Shown here piece by piece: positions 1 to 13,900 of a stretch of DNA of 64,000 nucleotides. Positions within the stretch are counted from its first letter, which is position 1. Each line of letters opens with the position of its first letter. Origin of the DNA: Scatophagus argus (Eukaryota; Chordata; Actinopteri; Scatophagidae); NCBI RefSeq assembly GCF_020382885.2, contig NC_058508.1, positions 3,464,055 to 3,528,054 on the forward strand, written 5' to 3'. The notes below the pieces were generated by a model that searched no databases, was not told where the DNA came from, and worked only from the letters and a program-made list of their open reading frames with translations. The position numbers were made by a program, and so were the translations under genes.

Positions 1-60
1 CCGACAGTTGAGCAGGGGAGAGAAGCTGAGGTGGGTTGTCAGGCAAGCAGACTGGACGGC

Positions 61-3000
61 TTAGACCTCAGCAGAGGCCTCCTCGCTGTGGTGGATGTAG
101 TCATTGATGAAGCGCAGGTACTTGGACACCTGGGTGTAGATGCCAGGACGGTCTGGGAGGGCACAACCGTTGCTACTCCCATAACTCATGATTCCCACCT
201 GCACAAAGCCACTGCCGGCCTTGCACACCAGTGGACCACCATAATCCCCCTTTAAAAGCACAAAACATGCATACGCACCCATTGTGTAAGTCTTTGCACT
301 TTCTCCCTATTTGAACTTGTTGAGTGACACACAGCAGATAACTATAGCATTTACTGAAGAATATGTTATTAACTGTGCTGTTATGAGGCCGAAATCATGA
401 CCTAGATGTGCTAACAATTTCAAGTAGGAACTATTTTCCTTCCACTGACGTATATAACGATGTGCCTCCATTTCCTACGCAGTAATTAAGCCAACGCAGC
501 AGTGATCAGGTAGTGTTCCTGCCCATACAACAGGCCCACTCATTTGTGAGCAGCCCTCAGCTGTCAATCGTGACATTTCACCTCCTTTAAATATCATCAC
601 AGAACTAATTAAAGTCAAAGTTATCAGAAGTGTAATAAGAACTACCTTAAATGACAGAAACCATCCCTGGGAAAAAAATTATTCGATGCATACTCATTTT
701 GATTTTAAAAGTCCTGTATCCAACACTGTCCTCTGTAAATGCATAAAAGTATTATCAGCCAAATGTGCTTGAGTAAGTAGGCCAGTGCTTTGCAACCAGA
801 GGGTCCCACCTCCCCTCAAAGAGATAGAAATGTTCAAACGTTTCAAATGACTCAAGTAGAAAAACTCACGTTGCAGGCACCCTTCCCTCCAGCCATGTCC
901 CCCGCACACATCATGTCAGCAGTCAGCTCAGAATATTTGGCCTTACACTGACTCTGAGGGATGATGGAAATCTTCAGCTGCTGAAGAGTTTCTGGATCTG
1001 GCAGTGGAACTGCAGAGATGCACACAGAGTCAGTGCAGAGGAAGGAGGAGGTGTTATTTTGATCATGACCACGGAACGAAATTTATTGACTGAATTTAGG
1101 CCTGTGTTTACGGATAGATGTTTTGTGTTTAATAAAATACACTGAGATCATCCTGTTGAAACTTTGCTGAAACTTATTACCTACCAGTATAAATTTCAAG
1201 GATAAGTAGGGCCATGTCTTCCACATGATTGATAAGAAGAATAGTGAAGTCTGTCTGCACAGTGAACATGAGGTGGCAGTTTATCTTAGTGCAAAGACTG
1301 GAAACAGGATAAAACAACTAGCCTGGAAGTAAAAGTTAAATCCTCCTGTCAAATGTGTGTTTATCCTTAATGTTCCCTATTCCTCCTCCACTATGATTGC
1401 TGAGCTACTCTGTGCAGAATAAGTTTGTTTTCACATTCATCTGTCGAAGGGTAAAAGATTCTCTGTGCTCTGTACTTCAGTTCATGACCTCTTTATTTCT
1501 TAACTCTTTTCTATGGCCCTAGCTATTTTGTTTATATACAATGCTGTGTGCGTGTATATAACAGAATTCATTCCTTTTTAGGGTTAAGACTTGGTTTAAA
1601 GTTAGGATAAGGTCAGATTTAGTTGAATGTTCTGGTAAGGTTTAGGTAGTAGCTATAAAGTAATGGTTATGGTTAGTTTGAGTATTGAGGAAATTAGAGT
1701 GGGCACCTTTTAGTTTACCTTACATGCAGAACTTACCACCTGTCTTGATGTCCCCCCAGCCAGTAATCCAACACTCAGATGATGAAGTGAAGGTGTCTTT
1801 AACACTGGACAGACTCACTGGGGCAACATCCTTTGAGAATGTGATCTTTTTCTTCAGCTTTATCAGGGCGATGTCGTTCACGTAGCCACTGCCCAGGGCT
1901 CGGTATTCAGGGTGAGGGATGACATAAATGATGCCCCTGTAACAGGCAGACGCTTTTCGCAGGTTGTGTGATCCGACCCAAACCATTGACCGAGACAAAT
2001 CAACCCGAAGTTGCCTGGCAACACAAACACACACACATTAGTTTTCATGTGTATGGATAACGCATGAATACACATCAGTATTCTAAACGTGCAGATAAGT
2101 TCAGCAGAACTTAGATGTTAGCTAAATTAGAATATTTAAGTATATAAGCATTGTCTTGTTTCGTCATTTAACTAGATAGGATCGAAAGAGATCTTCTTCG
2201 TCTTGAAATCTTGTTATTATCATCTCTAAAAATATTGCAACCTAACCAAACAACAGACAGGCACAGTTAGCGACTAGCTGGTGAACATAGTGAAGCATTT
2301 AGCAGCTAGAGGACTGGTTATTTTCCTCTTAAAAAACAGAATCTATTTATCTGTTATTTGTAACTACTTGAGGAGTAAATAAGCAACGGTTTACTAACAA
2401 GTTAGTAATTTCCTCACTGTAATTGGGCGTCTAAGTACAGATGGTATGGTAGTATTTCGATATATTACTTTGAACACAGGTAGGTCTCCACTATATTAAC
2501 AATTTATTGATTTCAACATAACCGATTAAAATGTTATTTTGTTTTTTTAAGAATGTAATACTTGGAAATTATTAATAATAATAGCAGGAAACATATTGAA
2601 GTACTCAAAAGAGTTAATACCCACATAATAACACGAGTTATTAAAGAGGTCCCTGGTGGGCTCCAACAAGGTAGTTTAGTGGTCTTGATAAATCTAAAGG
2701 CCCTTAATAATCAAAGGCTATGAAAGATGATTAGAGCCACGTAGAAAAAAAAAAGACTGTGATTCTGACAACGCAGACAGACACACACACTTACTTATCA
2801 AAGCAGTGTGCAGCAGTCAGCACCCACTCACTGTTGAGAATGGTGCCGCCACAACGCCACTTGTTGATACCATTAGATGTGATGTTAAGGTGGACCATCC
2901 ACGGCCAGCTGCCCTTTGAAGCGCTCTGCCCCCCGACGATGGAGCTCCCCACCTCAGCCCCAAGCAAATCTAGAAAAACAATGATGGACGTTTAATTAAA

Positions 3001-3531
3001 CCTTTGTAAAAGGTGGAGTTTCTGGGGTAGTTTTTAAAGAGTGAGTCCAATTTTCTTTGTGCATACATTCTTTGTCTCACAGGCATGAGAGAAGTAGCAA
3101 TCATATTATCTATTAAGATAAAATAAGATTGGTAAGAAAGCGAATATTTCCCAAAATATCAAACTTTTTCTTAAAATCTATAAGAAATACAGGTAATAAT
3201 GTGTTTATAAACACAGCGATCAATCTGAGATGTCCAGCCATCACCATTAAAGAACTGCCAAAAGAAATTATTTATAATTGCAGAGCGGTTTTACTGGTTT
3301 TGACAGAAAAGACTTTTCGATTTTCAACCTCATCTCCTCATCAAAATGTCTATATCAGTCTATTAAGGTAGAAAACTCATAAGAATTGTTAAATTAACCT
3401 TCACACATTGATTACAGATGAATCATCCATCTTGATACTAGAATAATGTTCTTAAGATGACAACAATGATGTTTCTCACCTTGGCTGCTGTGGATCAGTA
3501 CCAGCACAGTGAGAAGTCTGCAGAAAACCAT
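61..3531 (-). CDS. Secreted S1-family serine protease homologue, probably inactive
   Basis: Five coding exons on the minus strand: 3480-3531, 2795-2969, 1737-2014, 870-1009, 61-249 (834 nt, 277 aa; all junctions GT/AG and phases agree). It begins with a hydrophobic signal peptide ([16 protein letters not shown]), followed by a short propeptide and the mature-chain start IVGG. The catalytic His (LTAAHC) and Asp (NDIALIKL) are present. The motif that should read GDSGGP reads GDYGGP, so the catalytic Ser195 (chymotrypsin numbering) is Tyr. Position 189, the base of the specificity pocket, is Gly rather than Asp, and the residue before IVGG is Ser rather than Arg/Lys, so the usual tryptic activation site is missing. 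Cysteines of the fold are kept. Overall similarity is to tryptase/prostasin-like proteases. I infer a secreted pseudoprotease; a sequencing error at one base could explain the Tyr but not the other changes. The ortholog is not identified. Confidence 0.85.
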
Positions 3532-3579
3532 GGCTGTGGCTTAGTAGAGCGGTGATTCTGCAGGCTGCGAGGGAGCAGC

Positions 3580-3586
3580 TTATATA
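3580..3586 (-). promoter_or_regulatory. TATA box of the S1 protease-like gene
   Basis: On the minus strand this reads TATATAA and lies about 50 bp upstream of the ATG at 3531, which would place transcription start near 3550 and give a very short leader. This is typical of strongly tissue-restricted secreted protease genes. Seen by inspection only. Confidence 0.55.
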
Positions 3587-4997
3587 CACAGCTGCAGAGG
3601 GGAGAAATGCTTATCAGCCTTCCTTTTCCTTTCAAACCCCATAAGGAAATGTACATTTACTCAAGTACTGTGAAGTACGCTTTTATGGTGTAGGTGTGTT
3701 GCTTTAGTATTTCTCTTTCATAAAGCTTTATAGTTTTTTCCATGTTCAATTTCAGAGAGAAATATTGCACTTTTAGCTTGAAATGCATCACAGATCTGTA
3801 CTACTTTTATTAATTAGCAAGGTTATAAATACAGAACATAGTGTTAGCTTTTAATTAATGGTCCACCGTTAAACAAGTTTGGGCTGTTTAAACATGTCTA
3901 GTCTGAATATTCTGGTCTAAAGCAAAAGCAGAATTCTCTTTTTTTACAAGTTGAAAAGTCAGATTTTGAAAGCACTTAAGTCAAACTTAAATATTTCAAT
4001 ATACAGTTGGAAATGTAAGAGCATAAACCTTACCAACTATGGGAGCTCGCCCACCTGTCCTGACCCCAAAAATAATACAAGAAATTATTACTGTATTTCA
4101 ATGTTTTGTTTATCTGCTGTTCAGAATATCATCTAAAAGTCTCATAAGTTGTTACATAAACTTCTGTTCTGACCTCCCTAATTTAACATTTATGAGTGTG
4201 GAGAGAGTTACGAGGAGACATGGAAATAATAACAGTATTTATCGTAAAAGCTGGGGCAAGCCTTTACAATAATGTAGTTAATGAAAACTTGATAACACAG
4301 GATGGTGTTGCTGTATGATTACATTAGAAAGCATTTATTAACTGTTAAATGTAGAATCACTAATAATACAAATCCCTATCTATAACAACAATTATGTTAT
4401 CAAGCATTAATGGATGCCTCATAACTGGTACTCAATATTTATTCAACCTGGTAGTCTGAATTTTTTTTCAGACTTTTTTTTCCAAGGGAGATCTGTGTAC
4501 ATAAAATGAACAATATACAATTTCCATAGATATAACTCACATACACACACATTTTCACAATTAAGAAAAACAATTACAAATGGGATTACAAATGAAATAA
4601 GAAAATGTAACGTCATAGTTTTTGGAGCGCACTAATATAAGTGGATCCTTCATTTCGCAGGATCCCAGTTTTTTAAAGCCAGCTAGCCGCAAAGCTACAC
4701 ATAATCATTAAGAAGAATTGAAGAATGATGTGCTTCTGACATGACACAATGCTGTAATTAACATAACAATAATAAACCTAAAAGTTTCCACTTAGGTTTG
4801 TATCCTAAATAACGTCTTCGAATAGGAACGTTCAACTTTGGTTTTGTTTCCGTGGGAATTTATTTTTATGAGACACCGAATTTCATGTGACGTTTGTGGA
4901 AACATATTAGCGTCCAGTTTGGGATGTCTCCTGAGTATTTTAATAGTTTTACTCTTAGTTAGCTTTTATTCATTTTATCCGGTGCTCATTTGTAAAC
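3587..4997. other. Intergenic region between the protease and cln3
   Basis: AT-rich sequence between two divergently transcribed genes. I see no convincing coding exon; short ORFs here have no recognisable similarity. The last 150 bases before 4998 are presumably the cln3 promoter and leader, without an obvious TATA box. Confidence 0.5.
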
Positions 4998-7900
4998 ATG
5001 GAGCAGGCAGCTAGCGTCAACGCAGATCCTGTTCGCTCCGACAGCAATGGTGAGTCTGTCTGTCCGGACAGAGTTTGTCTTGACCGATAAATCTCAAATT
5101 GGGCACATTATTATTTAGTGGGTCGCTAAAGGTCTCGTATACCTATTATTTACAGGTAACTGGACGCAGCGGCGCAACTGGATCGGATTTTGGTGAGAGT
5201 CCAGTCTAGATTTCATAACAACCTAAGAAATACAGCTACAGTTTCTTATTTTAGCTTTGCCAATTTCCGTAAGTACATTTAAAGTGTTATGTAAAGTAAG
5301 ATGACAAATACAAAGGCCAGCAGTAAGTCAGAATCAGATTTGAAATGAAACAAATGTTTATTGGCAAAGTCCAACCCATGAAGCCCACAGCTTCCCCTTA
5401 GTGCTGACTTACTGTTACAAATCATCATCCACACCGTGCCGCGTTCACTGTCAGATAAACAGGAGGAACAGGAACCTTCTCGACATGTTACTTATGTTTA
5501 AGAAACGAAACTTTATTGACTAAAGAAGTAAGAGGAAGAATTGCTCAGATCATTTTCAACGTAGCAGACATGATAAAGAAATATTAGTAGAAAAAGAAAA
5601 TATGCAGTTATGTTAATTAGTCACAAATAGTTGATGAACTCTGGTGAGAGTGCTAAACAGGCCCACCTGTAGAGAAAATAAAAGCATGATTCCCAGAAAA
5701 AATAAAGATTTATTTAGTTTTATTTGTTTATTTTTTTTTAGTTCTATTTAAAATTATGTCAGAGCAGGCTTAACATAAAGCTTATGTTTTAAAACTTTGA
5801 ATATCAACTGAAATAAGAGTATAACTCTTATACTGTTTTCATATATTTTGTTATGTAAGTTATGTTTTATGATTACTTTTTTGTTTAGGAAAAGTTCTTG
5901 CTAAGACAACATTAAACATTCTTAATGAATTAAGAAGTTTAGCTTGTATGATTTAGATCTACACTTCTTTTGGTATTTTCTCAAAGAAAGGGCTCTGTCA
6001 GCTAGTTATCAGTTATTCTGCTCACCCTGTGTTATCTGTTACCGCCTCAGGTTCCTTGGATTGTGCAACAACTTTGCTTATGTGGTAATGTTGAGTGCTG
6101 CCCATGACATCCTCAAAAAACAAGAGTCAGGAAACACCACAGCATCTGTAAGAACACAACTTTGTATTTCATTATTTTGAATTAGCAGTGATCCTTGACC
6201 CCTGAATCTATAAAGTCTGAATAGACATAAAGTTATAAAGCAAATGTGTCACTTTTTACCTATTTCCTTTTTCTTTTTTGTCTAGACTTTAGTCACAGTG
6301 GCCATAGATTTCCAAGGGGGGAACAGTAGCAACAGTAGCCGATATGACTGCAATCCTGTCTCTACTGCGGTAAATGGAAACACGTTACACAACATGGATT
6401 AGCCTTAACCAGTATGCTGACGGCGAATTATTAACGTCTCACTCTGAGGTTACACTCTGAACCTCAAGAGAGACAATCAAGCCAGAAGTGTAAGCACCAG
6501 GATGGACAATCTTTTCAACCTCCAGTATTGCTTAATATCTTGTGAAGCAAAATGGCAAACTTCAACAGGGTTGTAACAGACTTATACTGTAACTGATTTA
6601 AAAGAAGACACCACTGTCTTCTGGGGCATTCACTGATGCTTTTCTCCTCAGGCTGTGCTGTTAGCTGACATCCTCCCAACGCTCGTCATCAAACTATTTG
6701 CTCCTTTTGTGATCCACAAACTGCCTTATGGGTAAGATGCAATTTATCGCTTGTAAACCTGTGGTCCTTTAATGTTTGTGAACTACATAAATACTGTAAT
6801 ATTGTTTTGTGTTCTTCAGTATCCGAGTGCTGTTCTGTGCCATCATGGCAGCGGCGAGTTTCCTCCTTGTGTCCTTTTCCTTCACTGTGTGGATGAGCAT
6901 TCTGGGTAAAGATGCCTTTTTTTTACATTTTAATCATAGCTTTTATCATTAATGATGGCGGACCTGACCATGAATTAGTTACAGCTCAGAATCTTTTGCC
7001 ACGGTTTCGTTTCCCGTCAACTTATCTAATTGCGGTTATTCCACAGAAATGTGATATCATTGCAATCTTATCATTACTAGAATTATTTATCACCCCTAAG
7101 ACTGATCAGCGAACTGATATTTTAAACCAGTTCTTGTGTTTATATGCATCATTTTCGTGTACAAAGTTTACCAGAAAACAGTTTTTTACTTTTTTGTTGC
7201 TATCAGTACTACATGTATTTCGACGTATCCACAATATCAAATGAAAGGAAAGGAACTCAATCTGCTGGCTGACAGAAAAGACTATGAAACAGTTCCCCTG
7301 TGCAGTATCGTCACCATGCCCAGTGATCTGCTCGGTCCACATATGGGCTCAGTCTGACATTACTTTACGCTGACTTTGTACTAGGGAGCTGGCAGGGTAA
7401 AGTCCGGCTAATGACTAGATAAGTGCAGGGTTACAGTGCATGTGTGAGGCAGACCCTGGTTTAGAAACACAGTGATTCAATTATTTGGCGAGGGTTTATA
7501 TTTAAAAGAACAATTGATTAATTGATTTAGGCCCTGATTAATTGGCCTCCTTCTCTTAAAGTCCTTTGATACTGCATTAAAGAAAAATACATGATGAGTG
7601 AAGAGTGTCTGACACTAAAATGTCAATTTGTCAATCTCAGCTATGGAGTAAACTTTTCCTCTAACTTGGTATATTACTTTTGTACTTGGTATGTTAAGAT
7701 ATTTATTAAACAGCATGATTACTGCACAGCTGTGCTTTGGGCTGGTCACACAAGTTTTAAACTTTAGATGGTTGCTGTAGCCCCACCATTAAGTCTATCA
7801 GCCCATAATGCCAGGTGAGGACTGGACCTTTGTGCAAAGTTTGGTTTATTTTCACGCAAAGAAAGGCATATTTCCTGTTAGAAGTGATAAATAATAATAA

Positions 7901-10900
7901 CATTGCAAATTGCCCCTTCTTTTGTGTGCATAGTAAAAGATCTAATAACATTAAAAAGTGAGCCACCAACACAATTCCAGAGCCTTAAAGCTGGCACACT
8001 TAAAAAACTGCAGCCACTGTTATTGTTCTTAGTCACTGACAAACTCAAAGATATTACAGTCCAGTTTAGTGCAGTTCACCACTAAGCAAACTGTCATTGT
8101 TACGAGTGACAATGACAGTTTCGTAGTTGAGTATTTGTGAAGTAATAGAAATGGATGCACTTATGCCAATGATAATAATATAAATGATTCAGGTATTAAA
8201 CAACTCAAACACTCTAGAAACTTCTATAAAGTGGAATTCAAAGGTTTTTCTTCTTCCTTGTCAGTCTGAGTTGAATAAGCCCCCCTGTGATTGTTAATTT
8301 TCTGTCGTTTGTGAGCATCTCTGTCCTTCCACATCTGACTCACTCATATGAACCCTTCTATCACTGTGTTTCTAGGAGTGATCTTTGCTAGTATTAGCTC
8401 TGGACTGGGAGAACTGTCCTTCCTCTCCCTCACTGTGTTCTTCAGCAGGTAAACACTTATTCCTTGCCTTTTATTCACGTTCTCTCATCCGTATGTGTTG
8501 AGGTGAGATGGTAAGATCTAAATTAAACTTTACCTACTGTACCTAGAACGTAAAATGTTTAGAAGAGGGCTTGAACAGCAATCATAAATTATAAAATATT
8601 GTATATTGTAAGCTGTTTTCACAAAACATTTCAAAACCGAGGACATGCTGTTAAAGACCGACAGTGTTTTTACAAGTTTTACTTCAAATTGCAAATTTAA
8701 CTTTTTTGTGTGTGACATCTTGCTATGCAGACAAACTTTCAATCCACTGAATCACTCATTGTCATTCAGTTGTATGGAAGTCTAATTGTGCCAGAAAGGA
8801 AATAAAATAGATTAAATGGTAGGAATGAAAATTAATAAAACTATTCATTTTTAGGGAAAAAGAGAGAACAACATAGAATCAAGAGATAGTAAGTTCAAAG
8901 GACCTTCTTTCAGGCAAAATTCTGACTTTTGAAGTCAAAAGGTTAAATATGACCTACTTTCCTGTAATTCTGACTGATTACTTACCTTTTCCCGCTGTTT
9001 ACCTGATAGAAATGGGCTTTGCACTAATCATGAGCAAAGGTGGTTTAAAATTCTTTCTTATTGGAAATTCTGATGAAAATCTGACATCCTTGATTTCAGA
9101 CTTGTGGCAGTGTCTGCAGTGGTTTGTTTTTTGTTGTTGTTTTTTTTTTTTGACACTTCACCCTGAAATACCTGACGTCAACACATTTCCTTAAATGAAA
9201 CTGAATGCAAGAGGCTTCAGAACAGATCCTCTTTGCAGTGACAATGCCACATGACAATAATGGCTGAACTAGCAAGCCTTGAGTTGCTGATAAATCATGT
9301 AACACCAGTGAAAAATAGGAAGATTTCCAGCAATAATGTAAAGTAGCTGTTGAGAGTCTAAAAACCATGTGTATGCATGTAACTGTATTAGGGGCGGTGC
9401 GTTCTACCAGTATTGGTGAAAACTGAAACGTTACACATACTTTATGATAATACTGTATAACTCACTACCTCTGACATTATTTCCATTTCTTTCTGTTCTC
9501 ACTTTGTCATCTCAGTACTGGTTGCTAACTGCCTTGAAGACAAAGCAGCTAACTAGCTACAAAGTTGCTCTGTTACTGAGTCGTCTCTGCTAGCTAGTGT
9601 GGCTACGACTGTGGGGCAAAATTATGTGGAAGGAGATGACAGACAATACACTTTACTCAACTGAGTAAAGAGAGATGAAGATAAAATTGACTCATATTTT
9701 TTTCAGAATTTTATTGTTTTTCAAATTTTCTATAGCTATTACAATGATATTGCTATTGTGAATTCTTTTGGCACAGTGATTGAGTAGCGAAAAGATGATG
9801 CCCTATCTTATCTCATATTTTGGGGTTCTTCTAATGTACCTGTCATTAAAGACAGGTACATTAGAAGACAGAATTTAGCTTGCATTGTTAACACTGGTTT
9901 CTCCGCTGGCTCAGTGATGTACTGGAAGGCTGGGGCTCAGGCACTGGCGGTGCTGGTGTTGCTGGAGCTGTGCTCTACTCACTCCTCACTCAAGTCGGTC
10001 TGTCACCCCAGAAGACGCTTCTCATCATGCTGGTGGTTCCATTTGTTATGTTGATTAGGTAAGTTTGAAAGCCCTCAAAAAAAATCCTCGATTTGTTACC
10101 ATTTGTGCTGTATTTTAGAAGCACCTCTCAAGATTTCCCTTTAGTCTTATCTTCCAAAGGCTGTTTGATTATAAACCTGACAAAAATCATTTTAAACATC
10201 CACAATATGACTAAATCTAAAGAGAGTGGCTAAATTCTGTTATTATATAATGAGATTACTGATTTTATTTCAAGTCCTTATGTTTCTCCTGCACCTGTTT
10301 TCCTCGAATTGACTATTGTCATTAAGTGTCGGCCAGTCATTGTCATTTTTAATGAAGGTTAGGATTAATTGACTGAATATTTCTTAATGGCAACAGTCCT
10401 ATCATTCAGTCACATTAATGACAAGTGTCCTGTTGTGGTTATGACAGTATCATGGCAGTCTTATGCACAACCCTTCAAATAAAGTGTTTCCTTCTCTTGT
10501 TTTAGTCACAGTGCTAATGAAACCATTCACCCTCAATTCTTGTTTTCTTTTTTTTCCTATCCGAACACCACAACCACCACCAGCTATTTCTTCTTGCTGG
10601 TTCCTCCACCTTCATTGCCTCAGTGGAAAAACAGGGAGACAGAATATGTAGCTGTGGGCTCAGAGGAGCGTCGGCGGCTGATGGATGGAACAGAAGATGA
10701 GGAGCAGGAGAAATCGACCTCAGGTACACGTCCCACACTCTGCACACTGCAGATTACCGGTATATATAAATGTGAGGAATCACACTAAATAGTAAACATA
10801 AATAGTGAACAAACCCAGCGAAAGCAGGACTTTTAGAAATGCACTGATTTATTATTTTGTTGTTTGTTCATTTAATAGCAGTGTATTGACTAAATCTAAT

Positions 10901-13900
10901 CGGACGGTGCTGAAAGAGCCTGTCTGTTTTGTGGGGGTGGGAAAAAGTTTGATCTTAATTTTGCTTTAAGGAAGATAAAAGGAAGTTTTTATTTCAATGT
11001 ACATACGATATTCAAACATGACACATTACATTTCTCGGTACTTACCAATCATTTGAGAGGTCAGATAACGTGAATGACCCAAGTGGTTTTATCTTGGTTT
11101 GTTTAGAGGACGTTGCATGCTATTCAGATATTTACGTACGTCTGCACTGGAAGTGATAAAAGACTCTGCATGGCTTTTTGTGGTGAAACAGATAGACAAG
11201 CTGGATGTTATCATCCCTGTGTAGCATTATATATGATGACCCGATACAAAGGCTGGCTTTATTAAGGGTGATTTTTCTTTTCCTTTTTTGATACAGCTAG
11301 GCTAGCCATTTCCTCCTGTTTCCACTCTTTCTTGCTCCCTCCTCTGGCCGAAAAGTTGGTGATAATTCTCTGTGGGTTTGTGACTATGAGTGAAACTTAT
11401 ATGATCATGTGATCATCATGTTATCCACCAATTATGGTACATCATACTGAGTGCACCCTGTTTTTAATGCTGGAAAGCAGTGACTGTACAGCTTTCTGAA
11501 ATCCTGTTGTCACTGTGAAGTTAACAGGTTTGGTACCTTGTGCTTGTGTAGAGATTTAAACCTGTGCTCAGTGACTGTATCTGGCAGGATCGATAGATAG
11601 CCAGAACATCAATAATGTGTCTTTCCAGAATTCATGTCTCAGTTACTCAAGACCTTATTGTGAGCAGCTTCATGAGGGAACTGTTTTCTGTTTTCTTTCT
11701 GTATCACCCACTCAGAAGAAAGCAAACATCTACTCAGTGAGAGGCTAGATAACTAAGCTAGCTAAGCTTCAGCTCAGCCAAGGAGGATGTCATTAATGTT
11801 TACTTATGTGCGAGAAGCTCATTGGTTTTCTTCTGCATGTTAACACAGTCTAGTTTGGTAGAAGACAAGACTCAGCGACTCACACCAAAACAATCTAGAC
11901 AAACAGGTATCAGGTGCCTGTGTCCCTTTTAGCCTCTACCCGTGCCACCTAAGCAGTCACTTTTATGCTAAGCTAAGCTTACCATGTTCTGCCCCGACCT
12001 CTTTAGTTGACTGATTGATATTGACCAGTCGTTTCTCACTCTTTGACGTCCCACTTTGTGTATTAATTGCACCAGGAAGCACTTCAAAGCACTCTGAGAG
12101 GCTACTTCCTCATTACTTGAGTAATAAGTAATGGCATCAGTCAAATACACAAAACTTCTTCTTTCTCAACACAATGACTCAACTTTTAAAAAAATAATAG
12201 ATAGTCAAAGTTTAAGTTTCATTTTTTACATCTGTGTGTATTGGACGGAATGTTCAAGCTAAAGTGAGTGACATCATCATTTGAGTGGTCAAATCTTGTA
12301 AAAAAAATAAAAAATGAAATCTTAATGTTGCACCTACTCCCAGAAATTTCACTCTTCATACATTATTAATATGTGCAAATACAGGAAACTCATTGCTAGT
12401 TCTACAAATGTTTCAATGGAAGCAAACGGACATGTGCTTTTGGCTCAAGGAGGCTCCAAGTGAAATTTCTGGAAAAAATACAGACAGTTTATCTTTGTGA
12501 CTTTATTATTTATTCATTAGCTTATATAGTTTTGTTTTTTTTCATAGGGAACCATAAGGATAGTTTTGTTATATAATCTTGTAGTATAATGACAGTTAAA
12601 TCAATTAAAAAGAGGCCTGATTCCCTCTCCCACTGCACCACATGTGTAACTTTTAAGTACTTCTGCTTGTGACTGAATAACTACACAGGACATGTTCTCT
12701 TCCCCCTGATCATAACAGAGGACAGGACCACTGGACCTCTCACCTGCACAGAGAAACTGCACATCATCAAAGTAAGTGTACTCCCCTCTTGACTTAAGAC
12801 TCGAATGTTCAAGTGTTTGTCTGTTGGCACTATTATTCCTCTTGAATTCTGTGAGCAGGGCTTGCTGAGGTTTGTGTTTCCCCTGGGACTGGTTTACTTT
12901 GCTGAGTACTTCATTAACCAGGGCTTGGTAAGTTCTGCAGTGCCCTCTAGCATCACATTCAACTCACTGCATGTTGTAAAGCCATGCCCAGCTTCCTTCT
13001 GGTGTGTGCTGTATGGAGTTATGAGATGTAATGTGACAGACTGAAAAATAATTAATAATTGACCCAAGAATAATGCAGACGTTTCCTTTTCCAGATGGAA
13101 CTCCTGTATTTCCCCAACTTTTTCCTGTCTCATGCACAGCAGTATCGCTGGTTAGTCAACCTCACTAGAATGTTATCCTGAAGGAGTTGCTTGTCTAAGT
13201 TCATAGATTTCAGTTTGGTCATTAATTGTGTGTGTGCTCAGGTACCAGACGCTGTATCAGGTCGGTGTGTTAGTGTCTCGCTCCTCCCTGTGCTGTGTGA
13301 AGATCAGGAAGCTGTGGGTTCTCTCTTTGCTACAGGTGAAAATTATGAGTATGAAGTACAAATCAGTGGAAAAGGGATACATTTGTTGTGAAACGTGAGG
13401 CTGCCTGGATTACATTTCTCTTAAATAAATCTGACCTATTTTTCAAATTAAACATATTTACAGAGTGTTAACTGGCAATATTTTTAGTTGGATATTCCTG
13501 TTCACCTTGAGAAAATTAAATAAGGTTGGAGAAAAATTCTGGTCAAAGTTATATCATAAGTCAACAGCTTGGCAGGTATGATAATTTTTGCAATGTATTA
13601 AATGCATTATATTGTTTACATTGCTTGGTCTTAGCCATAATTTAGTGGCCACATTTTATATAAACAATGGGACACAGACAGGAACTAAAAAAAAAAATAC
13701 CAGCAATGTGGACAAACAATAACATAGAAACATAGTAAATACACTGTGTATCTGGTTTTTAGAATGTAAATATAAAGTAAATATTAATCACAATTGTAAC
13801 GGGCTGCAGTAGCGTAATAATAATAATTACTGATCTCACATGAAGAACAACATGAAAGCTACTGATGATTTCTTGTTTGTTCCTCTTTTGAGCGTTCATT

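Noticed and set aside
1575-1685. Telomere-like GGTTAG words
   Set aside because: Irregular and interrupted; this GGTTA-rich pattern is frequent in fish repeats and does not form an array.
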